Source: CAYVLA01 sp964549615 [NCBI: uncultured Thermococci archaeon] (lineage in GTDB: Archaea > CAYQAE01 > CAYVLA01). From it: 64,000 nucleotides of DNA. The notes below the pieces were generated by a model. That model did no database searches. It had not been told where the DNA came from and saw nothing but the letters and a program-made list of their open reading frames with translations. Below are positions 17,283 through 23,792 of this stretch, piece by piece. Both the position numbers and the translations under genes were made by a program. Numbering within the stretch: the first letter of the stretch is position 1; each line of letters starts with the position of its first letter. The stretch lies in the NCBI GenBank assembly GCA_964549615.1, contig CAZJVP010000081.1, positions 22,892 through 86,891 of the forward strand, written 5' to 3'.

Positions 17283-18542
17283 TCAATTGACGGATATTGC
17301 ACGCGTGATGCGGTAGTTGCTGGGCTTGAAGCCCACCCCGTATGTTGTGGAGGTCGTCTCGCAAACGTAGTACTTCGTCCCGTTAACTTCGTAGAAGTCG
17401 CCTGACGCACCTGCTACCGAGACTCCAACCATCATGTGGTCCTCCTCTCCATCGCCGTTTGTGTCGACCAGTAGGAGCACGACGGGATATCCTTCGCTTC
17501 CAGCAGAACGCATTAGTCGTGCGGCAAGAACCGACGTGTCCTCGCAGTCGCCTCCTCCCTCCACCAGCGTCTCAAGCGGGTGCCTGACGTAGCCCTGGTC
17601 GGGTGCGTCGTAGATGTAGGGCAGGTACTGAACGAACTTGAGGATGTTGTTGACCCTTTGCAGATCGGTCGCAGCCTGACCATATAGATAATCCGCAAGC
17701 AGTTCGACATCATTGCACGGCGTCTGCAGGACCTTGATGAAGGATTCTTCCTCGGCGTCACTGTAATGCGGTCCGACCGCTAGTGCGATATACTCGCTTC
17801 TGTTGAACCCGGTTCCGCGCAACCCGCTCGCGCCTTTCGACCAGTGCCTCTGACCCAAGTAGAACCAATCATAGTCTCGGTATATCTCACCCGCGAGGGA
17901 AATGGCATCTTCAAACTGGCGGAGCCGCGCACTGGAATCGTTGTAGAGCCCAAGCAGCCGCTCGTTTGAGGCCGTCAGGCTTTCGAGCTCTTGCATGATC
18001 GAGCTGATGTTCCGGTTCAGACCCTCAATGTCCGCATATGCCCCGGCAAGCATCTCCTCCAACACGGCACACGTTGCCCGCGACTCAGCGAGCTGGGCAG
18101 CCGATTCCTCGAGGAGTATCTTAAGATCATCTGCTTGGCGCTGCAACAGCGCAAGCGACTCGCTTGAGTTGCAGTATTGGTACGTGAGCTCCGATAGCGT
18201 CTGATTGAGTTGGGAATTGCGGGCCAGAAGGCTCTCTTTCTCCGCGGAAAGAGAGCTCAGGTAATCCTTCAACCCATCCATCTCAACCTGCATATCGCGC
18301 AGGTTCTCCTTCTCGGTCCTCAGCTCGACGAGCGTTCTCGCCAGCTCCATTGAAATGGCGTCCCTCTCGGCCGCTACGTCTCGATACATCCCTTTCCACA
18401 AACGATGCCTTCCCGTAGCAAGGTTCTGGTACCCAGCCTGCACGGCAAAGATCAGGCATAGCCCCGAGATAACGATCAACAAGGTGCAGATCGCTCTGGA
18501 TGGTGGCGACAAGGAAGACGACCTCCCGCGCTCCAGCGGCAC
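17283..18542 (-). CDS. Membrane-anchored coiled-coil transglutaminase-like protein
   Basis: 419 residues from GTG 18542. A single membrane helix (AICTLLIVISGLCLIFAVQAGY, about 17-38) is followed by roughly 180 residues of heptad-rich coiled coil (AERDAISMELARTLVELRTE...). The C-terminal domain is a transglutaminase/protease-like fold with the Cys in GGGDCEDTSVLA (Cys333), His369 in DHMMVGV and Glu395 in VCETTS, which replaces the usual Asp. Archaeal members are predicted extracellular peptidases or cross-linking enzymes. The long stalk suggests the catalytic domain is held away from the membrane. It is convergent with the MIP18 gene, with 82 nt between stops. Confidence 0.75.
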   Translation of the reverse strand: MPLERGRSSSLSPPSRAICTLLIVISGLCLIFAVQAGYQNLATGRHRLWKGMYRDVAAERDAISMELARTLVELRTEKENLRDMQVEMDGLKDYLSSLSAEKESLLARNSQLNQTLSELTYQYCNSSESLALLQRQADDLKILLEESAAQLAESRATCAVLEEMLAGAYADIEGLNRNISSIMQELESLTASNERLLGLYNDSSARLRQFEDAISLAGEIYRDYDWFYLGQRHWSKGASGLRGTGFNRSEYIALAVGPHYSDAEEESFIKVLQTPCNDVELLADYLYGQAATDLQRVNNILKFVQYLPYIYDAPDQGYVRHPLETLVEGGGDCEDTSVLAARLMRSAGSEGYPVVLLLVDTNGDGEEDHMMVGVSVAGASGDFYEVNGTKYYVCETTSTTYGVGFKPSNYRITRAISVN

Positions 18543-18949
18543 CAGCCTCGCATCTATTAATCTCTCTCGGCTGGCCTTTTCACGCGAATGCTGGGTCCGA
18601 TTCCTCGTCTCAACGCTTCCTCCAGACGTTCCTCAACTCCTCGGCGTGCCGGCGACACACCCACACTCCCCATCCACTTGCTGCATGACTCAGAAGCATC
18701 AGGTCATGCAAACGGACCATGGCGCCTGAACCCATCTTTGGAGTCGCATGGTTCACTGCAGCGCCGCGATACATGTATCGCAAGAGGATACCCCGAAACC
18801 GAAGGCTGCAAGACGACCCACCTCTACGGCCATCCATGGCCGGATCTCTCGTCGAACATTTGCGATTCAAGTAAATACCATTCCCCTGAGTTGCAAAGTC
18901 TTTTTATTGGCCGAAAGGGATCCTGATCGTCCAACGAGGAGGAGAACGA
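18543..18949. other. Intergenic region with a palindrome and the AbrB-type gene promoter
   Basis: No supported gene. It contains CTATTAAT (18554-18561) near the start of the transglutaminase gene, a perfect 14-bp palindrome at 18767-18780, and TTTTTATTGG (18901-18910), the likely TATA box for the plus-strand gene at 18950. Confidence 0.5.
18767..18780. promoter_or_regulatory. Perfect palindrome CGATACATGTATCG
   Basis: A 14-bp perfect palindrome in intergenic DNA. Its half-site GATAC is the same as in the two GATACTTGTATC sites that flank the zinc-ribbon gene at 21 kb, so it may be an operator for the same regulator. Confidence 0.45.
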
Positions 18950-19345
18950 ATGAGGACGGCGCTGCTCAAGGGAAAAACGCTCTACACGCCCTATGGCAGG
19001 CTTAGATGTCCTACCGGCCTGGCCGGCTCGGATGGGGACGGGCAGGCGCCGCTGTTCTCTGGCTCCACTCCTCGCGGATGCATAAGGCGACAGGGGGGCC
19101 AGATCCTCGCCGACATCTGGGACAACAAGGGCACCTGGCTCCTTGAGACCTTCATAGTCGAGATGCCGCAGACGACCGTGAAGCTCCAGGAAAAAGCCCA
19201 TCCCCTTCCGAAACGCGGCACCACGACGCAGTATACTCTGACGATCCCGAAGAACATCGTGGAGTCGCTGTCGTGGAAAAAGGGGGATCGGATTAGGGTC
19301 GCCATGGTATCCGACGACACCGTCGAGATGTTCAAGAAGGCATAG
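18950..19345 (+). CDS. AbrB/SpoVT-type DNA-binding protein with N-terminal extension
   Basis: 131 residues. The last 60 residues contain a swapped-hairpin AbrB domain (TTQYTLTIPKNIVESLSWKKG, then DRIRVAMVSDDTVEMFKK), as in archaeal transcription regulators and antitoxins. The first 70 residues have no recognised domain. ATG 18950 is chosen because GGAGGAG ends 5 nt before it and TTTTTATTGG lies about 45 nt upstream; ATG 19163 would give just the AbrB domain. No toxin gene is adjacent. The protein is a candidate binder of the palindromes around it, but that is speculation. Confidence 0.6.
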   Translation: MRTALLKGKTLYTPYGRLRCPTGLAGSDGDGQAPLFSGSTPRGCIRRQGGQILADIWDNKGTWLLETFIVEMPQTTVKLQEKAHPLPKRGTTTQYTLTIPKNIVESLSWKKGDRIRVAMVSDDTVEMFKKA

Positions 19346-19887
19346 CGCGGTCGAACCACCGACGCGAGGCCTTCTTTACCTATCCCCGCGGCGCTCCGAA
19401 CAATCCTGCGCGAAGCTTTCGCCATCCTTCGTCCCGAACAGACCATTCCGTCTCGCTAGCCGGCCATTCCAGCCGACGGCGAGAACCGATGCAAAACGTC
19501 CCGGAAGACCACTCGTTCCCTTCGGTTCCCCGCGACTCCCTCCGATCATCCCAGGACTGGAGGCGAACGGAATCCAAAAGGTGAGCGGCCCTATGCCCAT
19601 CTCACTGGGCCCAGTCAGCACACGATGGTCGCCACGTATCCACACCGACCTAAGTCTCCGTCCGAATGCTGCGGCACGAATGTCGTGAGCTCGCCGGCCG
19701 CGGCCAGGCAATGCCCGTGAAGGATCGGGGTTGGCGATGATACAGGATTGAGCGGCGGTGGCCAACGCATCAACGGGGCAATAGGTCCCTCCTACTTGGG
19801 GATCGACGGACCTGCGATCAATACGAAACAAGTGGTCAGCGACAAAGTTCACGGCAAAGCTCATTGCAGCGGCGCGGAATACCCGAC

Positions 19888-19901
19888 TGACACATGTGTC
19901 A
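19888..19901. repeat. Perfect palindrome TGACACATGTGTCA
   Basis: 14-bp perfect palindrome with core ACATGT shared with the palindrome at 18767. It lies in a gene-poor region and may be a protein-binding site. Confidence 0.5.
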
Positions 19902-20391
19902 ACCTACCGCGCCGCCGCAACAGGCGCTTCTTGCTTGAACTGGAAGACCCTGATGGTCCTCATTGATCGACACTCGAATCAGTCGAGTCCGTCGAATGCG
20001 CTGATGCATCGTGAAGCCACATCGACGGGACCGTCCTCCTTCGTAGCTTCCCAGCAGACTTGCCCACAGACCAGCCTGCAGGGGAGAGGTTTTCTGAGGT
20101 AGCCAAAGGTGCGCAGATCGATTCCGTCGCTTTGTGGTCAACGCCGTCGTGAATGCCACATGTATCAACGTCACGAAACTCGGCGAGCTAGGAAGCAAGC
20201 CGCCCAGAGCCACGGGGGCGTTTCTCCCGACGCAATTCGGAAGGTGAGCGGATTCCCGAACCTCCTTGCAAGGGATCCATTCGATGCAGCGCCGAACGCC
20301 ACGCAGCCTGCGCGTGCCGGGTTGTTCCCTTGAAAGAGCAACCGACAACCTGGGCGGAACTGCAGGAAGGCGAGCAGACGCTTAAAGGAAG

Positions 20392-20407
20392 ACCCGAATG
20401 TTCGGGT
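20392..20407. repeat. 16-bp palindrome ACCCGAATGTTCGGGT
   Basis: Perfect 7-bp arms around TG. It could be a hairpin in RNA or an operator; no gene is close enough to decide. Confidence 0.45.
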
Positions 20408-20623
20408 GACGTTGCCTCCCGAAAAGAAGGAAATGGCGGAAAGCTCGACTGGGCTTCGTCGGCGAGGAAATATTCTCCGCAACCTTGAACCCTCGATGCG
20501 CTTGCTATCTAGCCCTCCAAGAAGGTTGCACACGTAGGTTCATGGGCGGGGAATGATCCCGACCGGCCGAACACTGCTACCGCCCGATCCTAGGAATGCT
20601 ACTCTTTCACGAGGAGAAGGGAA

Positions 20624-20641
20624 CATTCCCTACAGGGAATG
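20624..20641. repeat. Inverted repeat CATTCCC-TACA-GGGAATG
   Basis: Perfect 7-bp arms with a 4-nt spacer, in gene-poor DNA. Confidence 0.45.
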
Positions 20642-20997
20642 ATATTTCGCGGCCTCGGCACGGCCAACCTCAGAGACTGAAGTGCTGACGCGCCCGTGCG
20701 CCGAAGGTCGCGGAAGGGCTCTTGACAGGGATGACCCGCCTCGGTGCAGTGCCACCTTCCTATCAAGGACAGGCCGCGGCGCGGAAAGCACCGACATCCG
20801 TGCCGGGAAGCCAGATGAACAATTCCCTTGATCGGCCGCAAGTTCACCGTTGAGAATCCTCTTGGGCCTTCAGCCGACCTTGAGCATGAGTGCAATACGA
20901 GACAGACGTGCACCTGGAACCGGCACCGCCAGCGCCCTGACCAGGAGGGGCGGGATTCGCGAAACGGGCAACGCACCGGATGAGACGCCGCCAAAGA

Positions 20998-21004
20998 TAT
21001 TTAA
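20998..21004 (+). promoter_or_regulatory. TATA box for the zinc-ribbon gene
   Basis: TATTTAA. Transcription should start about 21027, immediately after the GATACTTGTATC palindrome. Confidence 0.6.
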
Positions 21005-21029
21005 TGCGCGCATTGATACTTGTATCAGG
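21004..21029. repeat. Left inverted repeat with operator-like GATACTTGTATC
   Basis: Contains the 10-bp palindrome ATGCGCGCAT and then GATACTTGTATC (21015-21026). The latter lies between the TATA box and the predicted transcription start, the classic position for a repressor site. The whole element recurs in inverted orientation at 21710-21736. Confidence 0.65.
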
Positions 21030-21039
21030 AGGCAGCTGG

Positions 21040-21705
21040 TTGCCGGTCACCCTCACGGGAGAGGAATACGTCGATATCATGGGCGTCCTCTTCGCCTCGC
21101 AGTACCTTTCAGGTCGAGAGTCGTACCTGCGTCTTACGCAATGGAAGGACGAGATAACGAACGTGCTGGGCCAGAACGGCTTCTCCCAAGACAAGATCGA
21201 GCAACTTTCCAAGAGATTCACGCAGAAGGTCGAGCAGATCCGCGAGCAGACGGCGGACTGGCGCGAGAAACTGTTTGAAACTACGGGGATTACCCCCGCG
21301 CCGGGCACCGAAACCACGTCCGTGAGGATGCTGGCCCAAGATAACCAGATCATCGACATGCTGGTTGACCTAGGCTTCCAGAACTCACGAAGCGATGCGA
21401 TCGCGTACTTTGCCCACAAGGGGATAGAGTACCATAGGTACTGGCTCTGGCTCCATAAGGATGACATTGCAAAGGCGATAATCTCGCACAGGAAGATCGC
21501 CGATGAAATCAGGGGCAGGAGCGAGATTCCCGTCCACTGCCCAAGGTGCAAGCAGGTCCTCGCCATGCACAGCGACTATGTGATCTGGCGGTCGGGAGGC
21601 GTAAGTCCGACCACCGTCACCTGTCCGACCTGCAAGACGAGATGGACCTACGAGATCGATGTGCGGGGCAAGGTTGCCACGAGGCCCGCAACGGGTACTC
21701 GGTAG
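21040..21705 (+). CDS. Uncharacterised C-terminal zinc-ribbon protein
   Basis: 221 residues. I do not recognise the family. The N-terminal 135 residues are predicted helical (EEYVDIMGVLFASQYL, DEITNVLGQNGFSQDKIEQL, DWREKLFETTG), and a middle helical segment follows (NQIIDMLVDLGFQNSRSDAI). The C-terminus holds two CxxC pairs (CPRCKQ and CPTCKTRW) spaced as in a zinc ribbon. The start is TTG 21040 because GGAGG ends 7 nt upstream and the TATA box and operator fit; ATG 21004 and 20980 would lie in the promoter. The gene is flanked on both sides by inverted copies of a palindromic element, which suggests autoregulation or a small mobile unit. Confidence 0.65.
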   Translation: MPVTLTGEEYVDIMGVLFASQYLSGRESYLRLTQWKDEITNVLGQNGFSQDKIEQLSKRFTQKVEQIREQTADWREKLFETTGITPAPGTETTSVRMLAQDNQIIDMLVDLGFQNSRSDAIAYFAHKGIEYHRYWLWLHKDDIAKAIISHRKIADEIRGRSEIPVHCPRCKQVLAMHSDYVIWRSGGVSPTTVTCPTCKTRWTYEIDVRGKVATRPATGTR

Positions 21706-21709
21706 CAGC

Positions 21710-21736
21710 CCTGATACTTGTATCGAACGCGCGCAT
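21710..21736. repeat. Right inverted repeat with GATACTTGTATC
   Basis: It begins 4 nt after the zinc-ribbon stop codon and reads CCTGATAC-TT-GTATC followed by GAACGCGCGCAT. It matches the reverse complement of 21004-21029 except for a few bases and one length difference. Confidence 0.65.
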
Positions 21737-21877
21737 CGAAGGTCCCCGTTCCCCAGTTCCTCTAACCAAGCCGAGCCTCTTGCCCGGGGCTCCCATTCCT
21801 GCACAAGCACATCGGCCTAAAGAGGCGTTGCGCAAGATTAATGGGCCAAGCCGGAGACCCTAGATCAGTGTAGCGCC

Positions 21878-23605
21878 TTGCTGAACGCAGACGTTGCCGA
21901 GGCGTTGGACGAGATCGCGGACATCCTGGAGATCCAAGGGGATAGGTTTAGGCCGAGGGCGTACAGGAGGGCCGCACGCTCGATCGAGAGCTCATCGGCC
22001 GACCTGGTCCAGCTGATGGCCTCCAACCAGCTCACCCGTATCCCCGGGGTAGGCGAGAGCATTGCCTCAAAGATTAGCGAGTTCGTACAGACCGGCCGGA
22101 TCACCTATCTGGAAGAACTGCGCAAGAAGGTCCCGAGCGGGGTGGCCCAACTTCTCAAGATCCCGGACGTTGGGCCGAAGACGGTCAAGCTCTTCTATGA
22201 GAAGCTGGGCATAGCCTCGATCGACGATCTAGAGCGGGCGATAGAGAGCAAGAAGCTTAGGACACTCAAGGGCATCGGGCCGAAGACCGAGGAGAACCTG
22301 ATCCGGGGAATCAACCTCGTGCGGAGGGGAGGCAGCAGGATGTTGTTGGGACGTGCCCTTCCCGTCGGCCTTGAGATCCAAAGACACCTCTCATCCACGC
22401 CGGGCGTGCAGAGGATCAGCCTAGCCGGATCGCTCAGAAGGATGAAGGAAACGGTGGGAGATCTTGACGTTCTTGTAACGTCGTCCTCACCGCCCGTGGT
22501 CACGGAAGCGTTCACGTCGATGCCGATGGTCAAGCACATCCTGGCCAAAGGTGAAACGAAGTCGAGCGTTCTGCTCACCAACGGCCTTCAGGTTGACCTG
22601 AGGATCGTTCCCGACGACTGCTTCGGCAGCGCGCTCCAGTACTTCACCGGCTCGAAGGAACATAACATCAAGCTCAGGGAGATCGCCCAACGGCGCAGCA
22701 TGAAGCTCAGCGAATACGGGTTGTTCGACGCGAGCGGCAGGAGGATCGCGGGCAGGAACGAGGAAGAGATATACCGTTCGCTGGGGATGAGTTACATCGA
22801 GCCAGAGCTCCGCGAAAACACAGGGGAGATCGAGGCCGCCGCCGAGGGCAAGCTTCCCAAGATCATCACGACCGGCGACATAAGGGGCGACTTCCACGTG
22901 CACAGCTCATGGAGCGATGGCAACCAAGACATACTGAGCATCGCGCTCAAAGCGCGCGCCCTGGGCTACGAGTACATATGCATCACGGACCACTCCCATA
23001 CCCTCAGGATCGCCAGGGGTTTGCACGAAGACCAGGTCCTGAAGCAGGTCGACGAGATACGAGAAGTGAACGCGCAGCTTGGCGATCGGCCGAAGGTGCT
23101 GGCCGGACTGGAAGTGGACATCAAGGCCGACGGTTCCCTCGACACCAAGGATGAGGTTTTGGAGCAGCTCGACCTGGTGATCGCGAGTGTTCACTCCCGC
23201 CTCAAGTCGACCCGCGCGTCGATGACGGAGAGGATGGTCCAAGCGCTCTCGACGGGACTGGTCTCCATACTTGGGCATCCAACCGGCCGGATTCTGGGGC
23301 AGAGGGAAGCATGCGCGCTTGATGAAGACGTGTTATTCGATGCGGCGTTGCAGCACCGGACATGGATGGAGATCAACGCCTTTCCGGATCGCCTCGACCT
23401 AGACGAAGGAATGGCGAGGAGAGCCGCAGGCATGGGCATCAAGCTTGCGATCGGCACCGACAGCCACGACGTTGAACAGCTTAACTACATGATGTTCGGC
23501 GTGGCAGTGGCACGAAGATCCTGGCTCGAGCGAAAGGATGTGGCCAACTGCATGGGCAAGGCCGAAGTCGTCCGGGCGCTTGCGGAGATGAGAGCTAGAC
23601 GGTAG
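21878..23605 (+). CDS. polX: DNA polymerase X family protein with PHP domain
   Basis: 575 residues, the normal PolX length. The N-terminal helix-hairpin-helix part includes TRIPGVGESIASKI, KIPDVGPKTVKLF and LKGIGPKTEENL. The polymerase palm carries SLRRMKETVGDLDVLV and GLQVDLRIV, which supply the metal-binding Asp residues. The PHP phosphoesterase/exonuclease domain from about residue 335 keeps its metal motifs: GDFHVHSSWSDG, ITDHSHTLRIARG, AGLEVDI, ASVHSRL, GHPTGR and GTDSHD. Both activities therefore look intact, and the role is probably base-excision or gap repair. TTG 21878 is the first start after an AAGATTAATGG promoter-like element near 21836; GTG just upstream is followed by a stop. 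Confidence 0.93.
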   Translation: MLNADVAEALDEIADILEIQGDRFRPRAYRRAARSIESSSADLVQLMASNQLTRIPGVGESIASKISEFVQTGRITYLEELRKKVPSGVAQLLKIPDVGPKTVKLFYEKLGIASIDDLERAIESKKLRTLKGIGPKTEENLIRGINLVRRGGSRMLLGRALPVGLEIQRHLSSTPGVQRISLAGSLRRMKETVGDLDVLVTSSSPPVVTEAFTSMPMVKHILAKGETKSSVLLTNGLQVDLRIVPDDCFGSALQYFTGSKEHNIKLREIAQRRSMKLSEYGLFDASGRRIAGRNEEEIYRSLGMSYIEPELRENTGEIEAAAEGKLPKIITTGDIRGDFHVHSSWSDGNQDILSIALKARALGYEYICITDHSHTLRIARGLHEDQVLKQVDEIREVNAQLGDRPKVLAGLEVDIKADGSLDTKDEVLEQLDLVIASVHSRLKSTRASMTERMVQALSTGLVSILGHPTGRILGQREACALDEDVLFDAALQHRTWMEINAFPDRLDLDEGMARRAAGMGIKLAIGTDSHDVEQLNYMMFGVAVARRSWLERKDVANCMGKAEVVRALAEMRARR

Positions 23606-23792
23606 TTCCGTCCCATGAGTGCTCGAGAAGTGTGTTTTGCATGGGCTAGCGACCTAGCATCGACTCCATGCATCGATCGAACCGCTCCGGAGGGCTCTAC
23701 AAAGACATTTTTATGGATTTGGGAGGGCCGGACGGGAAGCCTGTGCGAAAGTGTTTTAGGCGGCCGTACTATCCCATTTTGAGGGGCGCTCC

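Larger units (their letters stand above)
19346..20997. other. 1.65-kb gene-poor region rich in inverted repeats
   Basis: Open frames here lack recognisable domains, ribosome sites or promoters and have junk-like composition. Short perfect inverted repeats are unusually frequent: TGACACATGTGTCA (19888-19901), ACTCGA/TCGAGT (19972-19988), ACCCGAA/TTCGGGT (20392-20407) and CATTCCC/GGGAATG (20624-20641). It may be decayed DNA or a regulatory or RNA-coding tract. I cannot assign a function. Confidence 0.5.

Noticed and set aside
19376-19864. 162-codon minus-strand open frame in the gene-poor region
   Set aside because: Rich in Arg and Gly with no domain, no ribosome site and no promoter; typical of chance frames in high-GC DNA.
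20171-20533. 120-codon minus-strand open frame in the gene-poor region
   Set aside because: No motif, no control signals, and it crosses the palindrome at 20392-20407.
21004-21736. Insertion sequence
   Set aside because: The inverted repeats look terminal, but the enclosed gene has no transposase motif and no target duplication is visible, so only a repeat-flanked gene is claimed.
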